Shown: positions 1 through 8,985 of the stretch, piece by piece | Layout: every line of letters begins with the position of its first letter | Position numbering within the stretch: the first letter of the stretch is position 1 | Source of the DNA: Lachnospiraceae bacterium | GTDB taxonomy: Bacteria; Bacillota; Clostridia; Lachnospirales; Lachnospiraceae | Direction of reading: 5' to 3' | DNA: 53,075 bases | Assembly (NCBI GenBank): GCA_017962105.1 | Contig: JAGCVY010000049.1 | Span: 1-53,075, forward strand | Made by a program: the position numbers and the translations under genes | The notes under the pieces: generated by a model | What the model was told of the DNA's origin: nothing | Databases searched by the model: none | What the model saw: the letters and a program-made list of their open reading frames with translations, nothing else

Positions 1-145
1 GAAATCTTCACCGGATGACGCCGCTGGAATTCAATGCTGCTTATAAAGCCGCTGCATAAAGAATACCGCCAGCTGATCACTCAACTGACGGTATCCGGTC
101 ACTTATTATTTTTTACTGTCCTCTTGACGGGTAGCACACCAACCG
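1..145 (+). mobile_element. Right end of a probable IS3-family insertion sequence
   Basis: After the transposase stop codon comes a hairpin (64-93), a T-rich stretch (106-112) and the sequence TGTCCTCTTGACGGGTAGCA at 117-136. This resembles the terminal inverted repeats of Clostridial IS3-family elements, which often carry a 'ctTGACggG' core just inside a CA end. The element would end near position 136-140, just downstream of the convergent flavin reductase gene, which shows no terminator of its own. The left end and the target-site duplication lie outside the window, so the exact boundary is inferred. Confidence 0.4.
3..59 (+). pseudogene. C-terminal end of an IS3-family transposase (cut by window edge)
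   Basis: The open frame entering from the left edge ends ...NLHRMTPLEFNAAYKAAA-stop. The short MTPLEF block followed by about ten residues is the usual C-terminus of the DDE integrase subunit (OrfB) of IS3-family insertion sequences, which catalyses cut-and-paste movement. Only 18 codons are visible, so the catalytic residues cannot be checked, and the gene may be intact outside the window. An imperfect hairpin (arms 64-72 and 85-93) and an IS end-like sequence follow. The call rests on a short motif plus this context. Confidence 0.5.
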
Positions 146-174
146 GCGCTTCCTTTTTAGTTGCTTTGTTTTGA

Positions 175-741
175 TTACTTCTTTACGGAGTACCCGAAGG
201 TTCCCAGTTTCTCGCCAAGGGCGTGATACACGCCGTGGGAGTAGGCGATGAGCTTGGCGGCCTCCAGATCGAACTTGCCCTTCTCATCCATGTAGCGGTC
301 ATCCACGGTCACGCCGACGATCTCGGCGATGTACATGTCGTGGGAGCCGAGCCGCTCGGTCTTGACCACCTTGCAGTAGAGATTGACCGGGCTCTCCGCG
401 ATTGCCGGCGTCTCCATGAAGTCGGAGACATACTCCGTGAGGTTGTTCTCTCGGAATTTGTCGTAGTCCCGGCCGGAGCGGACGCCGCACCAGTCGCAGG
501 CTTTCGTAAGGTCCTCGTTCACAAGGTTAACCACAAACTCCCCGCTCTCCTCGATCAGCTCGTGGGAGTAGCGCTCCGGGCGCACCGAGATGGACAGCAT
601 CACCGGGTCGGAACAGATTGTCCCCGCCCACGCGAGGGTCACTATGTTGGCCTTCTCCGAGGCCCCTTTCTTCTTGCAGCTGACCATGACAACCGGCACG
701 GGATAAAGCATGTTGCCGGCCTTCCAATTCTGTTTTCCCAT
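175..741 (-). CDS. Flavin reductase-like protein (FMN-binding split barrel, flavoredoxin type)
   Basis: This 188-residue protein is the right length for the flavin reductase/flavoredoxin family, which bind FMN in a split beta-barrel and pass electrons from NAD(P)H or ferredoxin-type donors. The N-terminal block LYPVPVVMVSCKKKG, the central NIVTLAWAGTICSDPVMLSISVRP region and the FVVNLV segment match the family's FMN-contacting strands. AGGAGG lies upstream of the ATG. It is probably the last gene behind the LacI-fold sensor (36 nt gap). No terminator is seen before the IS end at about 140, which may have displaced one. Substrate and partner are unknown. Confidence 0.85.
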   Translation of the reverse strand: MGKQNWKAGNMLYPVPVVMVSCKKKGASEKANIVTLAWAGTICSDPVMLSISVRPERYSHELIEESGEFVVNLVNEDLTKACDWCGVRSGRDYDKFRENNLTEYVSDFMETPAIAESPVNLYCKVVKTERLGSHDMYIAEIVGVTVDDRYMDEKGKFDLEAAKLIAYSHGVYHALGEKLGTFGYSVKK

Positions 742-777
742 CGTCAGGTAATCCTCCTTTGTCTCTTTCCGTATTTT

Positions 778-2520
778 CTATGTCGGGTCGTTGATGCGAA
801 GCGTACGTCCCAGCTGATCCGCAACCAGTTCTCCGCGGTTGGCGGATTCCTCATTCATCTCCAGAAGGAGCAAACCATATATTCTACATCCGTAGAACAC
901 TGGTATTACTGCAAAACTGTCACACTTCGGAAGCTCTGTCCGCTCAAAGATGTTGCTGACCTGACAGAGTCTCCGCTCCGGTGCAAGCACCCGGAGTTCC
1001 CCGTCACGCACCGAGCACATCAGGCGGATCGTCTTCGGAAAATCAACCTGTTTTCCTTCCACGTAATCGATCGGTTTTTCAAACAGAAGAAGTGCGATAT
1101 TCGGCAGTCCGAGCTTGTCGCAGTTCGCCGCGATCGTCTCTTCGGTGACCGGCTCGATCCACGGAAACTCCATGCAGTGCACAAAGAAATCCTGCAGACG
1201 CTCACGGCCCTTCTTCAGAACCTCGCCGCCGGCATTGACCTCTCCGGACATCGCCATGATAGCGCGATCCTTCATGTAGGAGAAGCAGCGGTTGTTCATC
1301 ACGTTGGCCGTCGGCGATTTCTGCGCCCTGTTCATGGCGTTCTGCAGACGCTCAATACTCCGCACAAGCCGAGCGGGATCCGTAAACCGCATCGCACCGT
1401 TCTCAAAGAAAATGTGGATCAGCCGGCGCAGCTCCATAAACTCTTCCATGGTCATGGAGTTTGTGATCATGGAGTTCAGCATGCGGGAAATGAACTCAAA
1501 GAACAGGCGCTTTAGGTTGACCTCGTCGTTGTCGTGGGACTCGCTTGCATAGCGGTAGAAGCAGTCGTCGAACATCCGGTAGATGAACGCCGTATCCAAC
1601 TGCAGCATCTCCTGGGTCGTGTACTCGTACATCTCGTACTCCAGGGACTCCTTGCCGTACAACCGCGTCGGAAGGATGGCGGACTCCACCTCCTGTCCCT
1701 CCATCTTCGCGATGAGAAGCTCCACGGCCTTCTGCCCGAGGGTCACCCCGTCAGCACCGATGGATGCGAGCGGCGGGATCATCGTGCCGGAAAATCTTGT
1801 GTTGTCGTAGCCGAACACGTATACATCCCGGCCCGGCATCAGCCCGCGCTCCTTCAGAACCTCGTAGAGAGGAATCGCCACCTGGTCGTTGACGCAGAAC
1901 ACAGCCTGGGTGTCGGGATTTCTCTCGATCAACCGCTCCGCCTCCGCCTTCGCCTCGATGGACATGTCGGATTTTTCGTACATATCCTCCGTGTACGGCA
2001 GCTTGTATTGTCCCAGACAGTTTATGAAAATCCTCTTCCGCTCCTGCGCATCGCCGTTGTCATCCCGGCCCCCCAGCATGCACAGTTTGGTAACGCCCTT
2101 CACGTTGACAAGATAATCGATCGCCTCCTTCAGACCTTTCTCATTGTCATAGCGGACCGTGGTGGAATCCGCCACATCCGTGGAGACGAAGATCTTGGGA
2201 ACCTTCGCAAAGTTGCTGTACCGCTCGTCCACGATGCTCTCACCGCTGACGCCGCAGATGTTCGGCAGAGTCAGGATCAGGCCGTCCAGATGAAGCAGCT
2301 CCTCCAGATGGTACACGGAGTTGTGTACCCTCTTGTAGCAGGAACGGCAGTCCTCCTTCTTCTGGATCTCATCGTGGATACCCGCCAGCACAACAAGCTT
2401 CATGTTCTTATGCGCCCGGACAGCCATCTTCACGCTGTGGATGATCTCCTTGGAGTAATCGACGGATATGTCCTCCAGGATCAGTCCGATGGTTCGTTTG
2501 TTTTCCCCGTAGTATGCCAT
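778..2520 (-). CDS. LacI-type periplasmic-binding-fold sensor protein without a DNA-binding domain
   Basis: A 580-residue soluble protein. Residues about 8-300 have the LacI/GalR ligand-binding fold (TIGLILEDISVDYSKEIIHSV at the start; AVFCVNDQVAIPLYEVLKERGLMPGRDVYVFGYDN before the hinge). No N-terminal helix-turn-helix, signal peptide or membrane segment is present, so it should sense a cytoplasmic sugar-like ligand without binding DNA directly. Residues about 310-430 look helical. The last 130 resemble the GAF-like segment that precedes GGDEF domains in Lachnospiraceae sensor-cyclase fusions, but no GGDEF follows. The ATG has GGAGGGG five bases upstream. It lies 22 nt behind the FIST-EAL gene in the same orientation, so a signalling role is inferred. 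Confidence 0.7.
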   Translation of the reverse strand: MAYYGENKRTIGLILEDISVDYSKEIIHSVKMAVRAHKNMKLVVLAGIHDEIQKKEDCRSCYKRVHNSVYHLEELLHLDGLILTLPNICGVSGESIVDERYSNFAKVPKIFVSTDVADSTTVRYDNEKGLKEAIDYLVNVKGVTKLCMLGGRDDNGDAQERKRIFINCLGQYKLPYTEDMYEKSDMSIEAKAEAERLIERNPDTQAVFCVNDQVAIPLYEVLKERGLMPGRDVYVFGYDNTRFSGTMIPPLASIGADGVTLGQKAVELLIAKMEGQEVESAILPTRLYGKESLEYEMYEYTTQEMLQLDTAFIYRMFDDCFYRYASESHDNDEVNLKRLFFEFISRMLNSMITNSMTMEEFMELRRLIHIFFENGAMRFTDPARLVRSIERLQNAMNRAQKSPTANVMNNRCFSYMKDRAIMAMSGEVNAGGEVLKKGRERLQDFFVHCMEFPWIEPVTEETIAANCDKLGLPNIALLLFEKPIDYVEGKQVDFPKTIRLMCSVRDGELRVLAPERRLCQVSNIFERTELPKCDSFAVIPVFYGCRIYGLLLLEMNEESANRGELVADQLGRTLRINDPT

Positions 2521-2542
2521 TTTTACCCCTCCTTATGCGCGC

Positions 2543-5149
2543 TCACACCGCGATGTCCGGCGTCGGTCTCGAGAACAGATAGCCCTGGGAATAATCGATC
2601 CCGTACTTCATAAGCATCTCCTGGATTTCCTCGTTTTCTACGAACTCAGCTACGATGCGGACCTTCTGGTTGCTCAGCTGGCGCCACCCCATGATCAGCG
2701 TGATCAGATGCTCCGCCTCACGGCTCTCGCAGCATTTGCGGATGATGGAGCCGTCGATCTTCAGGAAATCCGAGTTGATGCCGACAACATGCTGCAGGTT
2801 GGAGTAGCCGCTGCCGAAATCGTCGATGGAAATCTTTCCTCCCAGCTGATGGATGCGGTCGACGAAGCTGTCGATTACCTCGTACGCGTCGACATCCTCA
2901 TTTTCCAAAATCTCAAACACGAAATTCTCCGGATGCTTCACCTCGGACAGGAAGTCGTACAGGTACTCCATCGTATCGCGGTTTTTGATATCCCGGATGC
3001 CCAGGTTGATGCTGACGCTCACCCCCTCCGCGTTGCGGAAGCGCTCGCACACCTTGTGGATCATGATGGAGGAGGCCGAATCGTACAGGAGTCCGTACAT
3101 CCGCGCCACATCGAGGAACCGGTATGGTGAGTACACGTTGCCTTCCTCGTCCACCAGCCGCATCAGCGATTCGTAGTGGTGGATCGTCCCTGTGGCGTTA
3201 TCGTGAATCCCCTGATAATACGGGATGATCTTGTCATGGGCGATCGCATAGTTGATCAGGTTCACCATGCGGTAGCGTTCGCGGATGCTCTCCTCATCCG
3301 ACTGGAACGACCTTGTGTCGCACACGTAGAACTGGGTGTTTTTGCTCATCATCAGAAGGCGGGCCGAGTTGTACACCGGCTTTAAGTTCTCCACCGTGCA
3401 GCCGTTGATGACGCAAAATGTCGGAACGATGGCAATCAGGCTCTCCGACGAGGAGAACAGTTCCCTCTGCAGAAACTCCATGTCCCTGGCCATCTTCTGC
3501 AGGGATACCGTGAACGAGGTCGCGCCGATGGCGACGTTCCAGTCGTCCAGCGCGTACATCCGGTAATTGTGTTTCCTTGCGAAGTCGGCGCATTTGCCGA
3601 GATATGCCCGCCGGGTCAGCTGGACCGTTGCCTCGTCGAAGACGATCTTCATGCTGGAGGTGTCGAGGACGCTGATCAGACAGATGCGGTCATACCCCTT
3701 CAGCTTAATATCCATATTCATTGCCGCTTCGTTGGGGATATCGTCATTTTCCGAATAGAACAGCTTGAGCTCGCAGTCGCGGACGAAGGACCGCATGCTG
3801 GACGATCGGTTGGAGCCCGTGCCTGCGTAGCTCTCGATCTCCATGAGGTACCCAAGCAGGGCCTGGTTATCCGCCGCGAGGGAGTCGGTGTGGGAAAATG
3901 CGTACGGATTGCACTCCTGTGTCTGGGATTTCTCTCCGATCACCGACACGGCAAATGCACAGTCCGCGAGGGTGTTCCGTCCGTTAGCGAAGACGATCTC
4001 GCCCTCCGTGACGCAGCCGCAGATGTTGGAATTCTCGTAGGCGGAAAGCTCCCACTTGGCGCAGTTGGAATAGATGAGCAGACGGGCTGCTCCGGCGTAT
4101 CCGAAGATGGTCTCCGCCTTCTCAAAGTTCTCGATATGGTTGAACATGACACGGTTATCCGAGATGATCTTCCGGTCGTAGATGAAGGCCCGGCGGAACT
4201 TCCTTCCCGCCGTGACCGAATGGTTCGTGACAATATAATCTTTCTTTGTATTTTTATCCAGATCCGGACGTCCCGCGAACAGCTTCGCGTTGGCGGGATC
4301 CTCCTCGGGGAACATCTCCGCAAGGCTTACGTTCTCCACATAGCGGATCGGAACGGGAATGTCAGGCATATCCGAATAGACCAGCGGGAACAGATTGGTA
4401 AGCTCCGGCCTGTTGTGAAGGGCCTCGCCGATTCCCGTGCAGTACTCTTTGGAGGCGTCGATGCCGCCGAGTCCGAGGATACAGTTCCCGAACGCGTCCG
4501 TGATCTCGTACTCCTCGCCGATGGCCTGCACTCCTGTGGCGTAGGTGCTGAAGCTCTCGACCTTTTCGCCGCCGATCGCCGCCATCAGAAGGCCGCTTGA
4601 GGTCCAGCCGTACTCGTCGAAGACAAACCCCGCCTTGCACTCCTTCTGCTGGCCGATCTCCGAAGCGTTCACGATACCTCCGATCATCTGGATCCCCGGC
4701 TTGCATTCGTTGCTTCGCTCCACCATGCTCTGGATGTCGAGATAGTTTCCCGCAAGGAATGTGAGGATCAGCTTCGTATCCTCCGAGAGTACCCTGCTCT
4801 GGGCCGTATGGCAGACGTTGTCCACCGTGATCGGCAGACCGGTGTCCTCGTCGCGGGTCGGAATGATCGTCGTCTGCACATGTCCGCCGTCCATCTGGGT
4901 GACGGAAATGATGCACTGGTTCATCAACAGCTTCCCACGGGAGATCACCGCCGACGTGCTGGTGCCGACAATCTTCGCCGCGGGCACGATCGTCTTGATG
5001 AACCGCGCCAGCTCGACCGCCTCATCCTCCAGATGAATCGCCGTGTGGATCCGGATCAGGATGTCCCCCTTTTCCGTCTGCAGCATCAGCTGTTTCAACG
5101 CCGACTCCAGTCTGGCTTTGGAGATGTACTGATAGTTCCACGTAAACAT
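2543..5149 (-). CDS. FIST-domain sensor with degenerate GGDEF and an EAL c-di-GMP phosphodiesterase domain
   Basis: An 868-residue cytoplasmic protein. Residues about 20-370 match FIST_N plus FIST_C, a small-ligand sensing module. Residues about 455-600 look like a degenerate GGDEF domain (YALDDWNVAIGA where the active site would be). Residues about 615-865 are an EAL domain: YESLMR replaces the EALxR signature, while SINLG, FEILEN, IDDFGSGYSN, LKIDGSII, VAEFVEN and SQGYLFSRP keep the metal- and base-contacting residues. It is therefore probably an active phosphodiesterase hydrolysing c-di-GMP. The ATG has GGAGG upstream. It heads a likely operon with the LacI-fold sensor. Confidence 0.88.
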   Translation of the reverse strand: MFTWNYQYISKARLESALKQLMLQTEKGDILIRIHTAIHLEDEAVELARFIKTIVPAAKIVGTSTSAVISRGKLLMNQCIISVTQMDGGHVQTTIIPTRDEDTGLPITVDNVCHTAQSRVLSEDTKLILTFLAGNYLDIQSMVERSNECKPGIQMIGGIVNASEIGQQKECKAGFVFDEYGWTSSGLLMAAIGGEKVESFSTYATGVQAIGEEYEITDAFGNCILGLGGIDASKEYCTGIGEALHNRPELTNLFPLVYSDMPDIPVPIRYVENVSLAEMFPEEDPANAKLFAGRPDLDKNTKKDYIVTNHSVTAGRKFRRAFIYDRKIISDNRVMFNHIENFEKAETIFGYAGAARLLIYSNCAKWELSAYENSNICGCVTEGEIVFANGRNTLADCAFAVSVIGEKSQTQECNPYAFSHTDSLAADNQALLGYLMEIESYAGTGSNRSSSMRSFVRDCELKLFYSENDDIPNEAAMNMDIKLKGYDRICLISVLDTSSMKIVFDEATVQLTRRAYLGKCADFARKHNYRMYALDDWNVAIGATSFTVSLQKMARDMEFLQRELFSSSESLIAIVPTFCVINGCTVENLKPVYNSARLLMMSKNTQFYVCDTRSFQSDEESIRERYRMVNLINYAIAHDKIIPYYQGIHDNATGTIHHYESLMRLVDEEGNVYSPYRFLDVARMYGLLYDSASSIMIHKVCERFRNAEGVSVSINLGIRDIKNRDTMEYLYDFLSEVKHPENFVFEILENEDVDAYEVIDSFVDRIHQLGGKISIDDFGSGYSNLQHVVGINSDFLKIDGSIIRKCCESREAEHLITLIMGWRQLSNQKVRIVAEFVENEEIQEMLMKYGIDYSQGYLFSRPTPDIAV

Positions 5150-5240
5150 GCTGTTCCTCCTCTCCCGGCCGGGCCGGGTTTTCCGGGAGCAGTTCCGATT
5201 TCCGCTCCTTGCGCATAAAATTACCCCACAGCATAGGTAT

Positions 5241-5246
5241 ATTATA
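5241..5246 (-). promoter_or_regulatory. Candidate -10 box for the FIST-EAL operon
   Basis: Read on the minus strand, TATAAT lies about 92 bases upstream of the FIST-EAL start. No good -35 hexamer sits 16-18 bases further up, so an activator may be needed or the site may be fortuitous. The 255-base gap (5150-5404) otherwise holds one copy of the dispersed word CGGAAAATG at 5388-5396. Confidence 0.35.
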
Positions 5247-5404
5247 TACTACTGCAGGGTAAAATACGATGTTTTTTCTGATGAAACCTGCGGGGATACG
5301 GTTTCTCCCGTGCAGCCGGCTCATTTTTCGTACAATGTGCAAGAAAATCCGCCATACCCGGCTTTTTCGCAGAATATGTTATGCAATCGGAAAATGCTCG
5401 GAAA

Positions 5405-6724
5405 TCACACCTTTCGCAGGTACAGCTGCACGACAAATCCGTTGTCGTTATACACCTCCGCACCGCCGCCCTGCTTCTCCATGTAGGAGCGGACGAGGTA
5501 CAGACCCATGCCGAACCCCGCCTTATCCTTTGCCGTACTACCGCGGTAGTACTTACTCATTAAAAGCGGGAGTTCTTCCTCGGGTGCCCCCGGGCCGTCG
5601 TCTTTTATGCGGATGCTGACATAGGATGCTCCGGCTCCGTCCCGGTCCTTCCGGGTCACCTCCTCAAAGCTGACATGGATGTCCGTGCCGGCGTACTTTC
5701 GGGAGTTTCCGACGATGTTGTCGATCACCTGCTCCATTCTCAGCCGGTCCATGTACACAAGGCAGGAAGGGATGGCATTTTGTATGATAATGTTCCCGTA
5801 GTTTTTGAGATTCCGGAAATACTCCTCGATAACCGTGGAGCCCTCCTCCTTCGGGTTGACCTCAATGCGGTCGAGTTCCTCCAGCGTCGCCTCAAACACG
5901 CTTCCCATAAGGCTCTCGATCATCTCCGCCTTGTGGGCGATGGTCCGGGTCTTCTCCAGCACATCCTCGGCGTCCGCCAGGACCGCGGACCTCTCCGCGT
6001 CCGAACCGGCCTCCAACTGTGCGATCCGCCGCTTCTGCTTCACCTCAACCACCTCGCAGGTCGCGCGGATGGTCGCCACCGGCGTTTTGATATCGTGGGC
6101 AAGCTCCGCGACCAGCTCCTTTTTCGCCTTCTCGGCCTCCGCCTCGCGCTCCTTGGAAACCCGCAGCTCCTCGCGCATCAGGTCAAACCCCTCCACCAGG
6201 TTTCCGAAAGGGTTGTGTTTGCGGATTGGAAGGGGCACGTCGAGATTTCCCTTGGCAATCTCGCCCGCCACGTTTCGCATCTCCTGCATGGGCCGCAGCA
6301 GGAAGCGGTTGATAACAAAGAGAAACACAAGGCCGACGGCGAAGATCACTCCCCAGAAGACCAGCATTTTCCGTCTCATGTCTTGGTGGGACTTCTCGAA
6401 TCCCTCCCCGACATCATCCCAGATCACGCGTCCGACGACCTCGCCCTCAGGCGCAAAATCCATCACAAGGGCATACTCCGAGTACGCCTTGATCACCGCG
6501 GCATCGGATTCCGCGGCAGGGACGATCCGGCATCCGTAGGTCTCCTCGATCTGCGGCAGCGTCCTTCCCGCCTTGTAGTCCGCATAGATTTCATGGATCG
6601 TGTCGTTGTATGCGACCATGTCCCGTTTTTCCGCCCGGTTTCCGGGCGTGAGAAGCCAAAGCACCGCGAGCGCTGCCAGCATGATGAAAACATACGCGAT
6701 CACAATTCTGTTCCGGTACTTCAT
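5405..6724 (-). CDS. Membrane sensor histidine kinase
   Basis: A 439-residue kinase with transmembrane segments at about 7-25 and 119-140 enclosing a short extracellular loop of about 90 residues. It continues with a HAMP linker (about 141-195), a dimerisation helix with the phospho-acceptor H210 in AELAHDIKTP, and a catalytic ATPase domain with N box NIVGNSRKYA, G1 box DDGPG and G2 box GFGMGL. Its start overlaps the response-regulator stop (ATGA at 6721-6724), so the two are translationally coupled and form one two-component system. The stimulus is unknown; neighbours include an SNF-type transporter and a MacB-like ABC pair. Confidence 0.93.
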   Translation of the reverse strand: MKYRNRIVIAYVFIMLAALAVLWLLTPGNRAEKRDMVAYNDTIHEIYADYKAGRTLPQIEETYGCRIVPAAESDAAVIKAYSEYALVMDFAPEGEVVGRVIWDDVGEGFEKSHQDMRRKMLVFWGVIFAVGLVFLFVINRFLLRPMQEMRNVAGEIAKGNLDVPLPIRKHNPFGNLVEGFDLMREELRVSKEREAEAEKAKKELVAELAHDIKTPVATIRATCEVVEVKQKRRIAQLEAGSDAERSAVLADAEDVLEKTRTIAHKAEMIESLMGSVFEATLEELDRIEVNPKEEGSTVIEEYFRNLKNYGNIIIQNAIPSCLVYMDRLRMEQVIDNIVGNSRKYAGTDIHVSFEEVTRKDRDGAGASYVSIRIKDDGPGAPEEELPLLMSKYYRGSTAKDKAGFGMGLYLVRSYMEKQGGGAEVYNDNGFVVQLYLRKV

Positions 6725-7497
6725 TCGGCAATCTCCAACAGGTATCCCGTCCCCCAGACGGTCTTGATCAGTTTGGGCGAGTTCGGGTCATCCTCCAGCT
6801 TCTCCCGAAGCTTCCGGATGTGAACGTTCAGCGTTCCGTCCCCGTAAAATGCATCCCCCCACACCTCCGCAAAAAGGTTTTCCTTCGTGACGATGGTGTT
6901 TTTGTGCTCATACAGGCACCGTAGAAGTGCGAACTCCTTCGCCTTCAGGGGGATCCGCTCCCCACGTCTTATTGCGGACATGGTGGCGGGATCGATGGCG
7001 ATCTCCGGGACGGTTCCCGGCTCTCCGCTTCCCGCAGGGGCGACAGCGGTGCCGCTTCCTCCGTTTTGGCCGGATCTTCCGCCGGCTGCGGCCCGGGACG
7101 CTTCCCGCTCCGCCGCCTGGGCCTCGCGAAGCTCCCCGACGCGCTTCAGGTTCACCTTTACCTTTGCAAGCAATACCGAGAGGCTGTAGGGCTTTTTGAT
7201 ATAGTCGTCGCCGCCGATGGTGAGCGCCGCAAGCACATCGTCGTCGCTCTGTCGCGCGCTGATAAAGAGGATCGGAAGGCTGTATTCCTCCCGGAGTTTC
7301 CTGCACACCGTGAAGCCGGAGCCGTCCCCGAGGTTGATGTCCAAAAGGATCAGTTCGGCTTCGTTAGCCGCGAGAAAGTCGTAGCATTCCGCGGCGCTGC
7401 CGACAACCGCCGTCGACACATCGAACATCTGGAAATACTCTGCCGTCATCTTCGCCAGATCCTGTTCGTCATCCACAATCAACACCTGATAGCGCAT
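6721..7497 (-). CDS. OmpR-family response regulator with a long Ala/Gly-rich linker
   Basis: A 258-residue regulator. The receiver domain has acidic residues D9/D10, phospho-acceptor D53 (ILLDINLGDGSG) and the conserved Lys in YIKKPYS. The C-terminal winged helix binds DNA (LKAKEFALLRCLYEHKNTIVTKENLFAEVWG...NVHIRKLREKL). Between them lies an unusual linker of about 40 residues, rich in Ala, Gly, Ser and Glu (about 124-165), which makes it longer than the typical 225-235. It is coupled to the kinase gene by a 4-nt overlap. Targets are unknown. Confidence 0.93.
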   Translation of the reverse strand: MRYQVLIVDDEQDLAKMTAEYFQMFDVSTAVVGSAAECYDFLAANEAELILLDINLGDGSGFTVCRKLREEYSLPILFISARQSDDDVLAALTIGGDDYIKKPYSLSVLLAKVKVNLKRVGELREAQAAEREASRAAAGGRSGQNGGSGTAVAPAGSGEPGTVPEIAIDPATMSAIRRGERIPLKAKEFALLRCLYEHKNTIVTKENLFAEVWGDAFYGDGTLNVHIRKLREKLEDDPNSPKLIKTVWGTGYLLEIAE

Positions 7498-7547
7498 CGT
7501 TACCTCCTCGCCTTCCTTTCGTCACCGCAAATCCTCTCCCGGTCCGG

Positions 7548-8912
7548 TCACATGATCAGTCCAAGCACAAGGATCACAAGGATCAGACCCGGCAGGATCA
7601 GCGTAAAATACCACCGCAGTTTTTCACTCATCCTCAGCCCTTCGCCGGTATTGACCTCCGCAAAGAACCGTTTCGGCCCGAATCCGCGTTTTGACATACA
7701 GAACATAATGATCACCAGCGCTCCGATGGGAAGCAGCAGATTGCTTACAATAAAATCCTCGCTGCTCATGATATCGCGCTTCCCGATCAGGGCAACCTCC
7801 GAGAGAACGCTGTACCCGAGCACGCAGGGAGCGCTTGCAGCGAGCATCAGCACCGCATTGATGAGGACTGACCTAAGGCGGGTCCAGCCGTGGTTGTCCA
7901 TGCCGGATGCCACCAGGTTCTCAAAAACGCCGGTAACCGTGGAAAAGCTGGCAAATGTCATAAACAGGAAGAACAGCATGCCCCAGATCCTTCCGCCCGG
8001 CATCTCCGCGAAAACGCGGGGAAGCGTGACGAAGATGAGGGACGGTCCCTCCGTCGGTTCGATCCCGAAGGAAAAGCACGCCGGAAAGATGATCAGCCCC
8101 GCGATCAGCGCGACAAACGTATCCAGCGCGCAGATTTTCACGGACTCGCCGGCAATCGTGTACTTTTTGGACATGTAGCTGCCGAAGATCTCCATGGCGG
8201 CAATTCCGATGCTCAGGGTGAAGAACGCCTGGTTCATCGCTGAGGTAACGACCCGGAAAATGCCGACCTCCCGCACGGTCTCCATGTTGGGACGGAGTAA
8301 GAACCGAAGCCCCTCCCCGGAGTTTTCCAGCGTAAGACTGTTGACCGCCAGCACCAGGATCAGCCCCAAAAGTCCGAGCATCATGATCTTGTTCACGCGC
8401 TCCAGTCCCTTCTTCACGCCGAGGCTGATGACGGCAAAACCGACGCCGATGATCAACGCCGTATAGATTCCCATCTCCGCGGGATTTTCCAGCAGGTTGT
8501 TGAATACCAGGGCCACCTGGGTAGCCGGAACCTCCCTGAAATCCCCGAACAGATACTTCAGAAAATATGCGAACATCCACCCCGAAACCGTGGTGTAATA
8601 CATCATCAGGAGAAAGCAGCCGGCGAGGCAGAGCCAGCCGTGAAGGTGCCATTTTCCGCCCTTGCGCTCTAACGCCTTATACCCCGCAACGATGGTCTTT
8701 CCGCTGGCGCGGCCGATGCTGAGTTCCATCGCAAGCACGGGAATTCCCATAAGCACGAGAAACAGAAGGTAGAACAACACGAAGATCGCACCGCCGTTCT
8801 GTCCCGCGACATATGGGAATTTCCAAACATTTCCGATTCCGATCGCACAGCCCGCGCTCACCATGAGGAACCCGAGCCGGCTTCCGAAACCCTCTCTTTT
8901 TTCCTGTTCCAT
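7548..8912 (-). CDS. Neurotransmitter:sodium symporter (SNF) family transporter
   Basis: A roughly 454-residue polytopic membrane protein with 11-12 hydrophobic segments. The first carries GCAIGIGNVWKFPYVAGQNGG, the sodium/substrate signature of the NSS (SNF, LeuT-fold) family, which imports amino acids or related amines with Na+. A longer frame starts at 8933, but GGAGAGG stands six or seven bases before the internal ATG at 8912, so I place the start there. It has its own promoter (8949-8977), stands just downstream of the ABC permease gene and is followed by the two-component system after 50 bases. Substrate is not predictable from the sequence. Confidence 0.92.
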   Translation of the reverse strand: MEQEKREGFGSRLGFLMVSAGCAIGIGNVWKFPYVAGQNGGAIFVLFYLLFLVLMGIPVLAMELSIGRASGKTIVAGYKALERKGGKWHLHGWLCLAGCFLLMMYYTTVSGWMFAYFLKYLFGDFREVPATQVALVFNNLLENPAEMGIYTALIIGVGFAVISLGVKKGLERVNKIMMLGLLGLILVLAVNSLTLENSGEGLRFLLRPNMETVREVGIFRVVTSAMNQAFFTLSIGIAAMEIFGSYMSKKYTIAGESVKICALDTFVALIAGLIIFPACFSFGIEPTEGPSLIFVTLPRVFAEMPGGRIWGMLFFLFMTFASFSTVTGVFENLVASGMDNHGWTRLRSVLINAVLMLAASAPCVLGYSVLSEVALIGKRDIMSSEDFIVSNLLLPIGALVIIMFCMSKRGFGPKRFFAEVNTGEGLRMSEKLRWYFTLILPGLILVILVLGLIM

Positions 8913-8948
8913 CGTAACCTCTCCGTCTTCCATACAACTGATGGTATC

Positions 8949-8977
8949 ATTGTACCACCAACCACGGAGATTAACAA
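8949..8977 (-). promoter_or_regulatory. Sigma-A-type promoter for the SNF transporter
   Basis: On the minus strand TTGTTA (8972-8977), a 17-base spacer and TACAAT (8949-8954). The -10 box lies inside an inverted repeat GGTA-N6-TACC (8944-8957) that could be an operator. The start codon is about 37 bases downstream of the -10. Confidence 0.6.
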
Positions 8978-8985
8978 TGCTTTGA

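Noticed and set aside
64-93. Intrinsic terminator after the transposase
   Set aside because: The hairpin is imperfect and the T-run starts 12-13 bases after it. It may belong to the IS end, so I described it there and did not call it a terminator.
223-1515. Long plus-strand open frame of 430 codons (and similar long frames at 3569-4600, 16074-17291 and 40092-41387)
   Set aside because: They lie antisense to well-supported genes, have no ribosome site and give His/Val/Arg/Asp-rich translations typical of the complement of GC-rich coding DNA.
778-2520. LacI-family transcription factor
   Set aside because: The ligand-binding fold is clear but the protein starts directly with it. No helix-turn-helix is present, and the upstream sequence has a proper ribosome site at this start.
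2543-5149. Inactive EAL domain because of ESL in place of EAL
   Set aside because: The second position of the signature is not catalytic. The Glu and the other metal-binding and general-base residues remain, so activity is likely.
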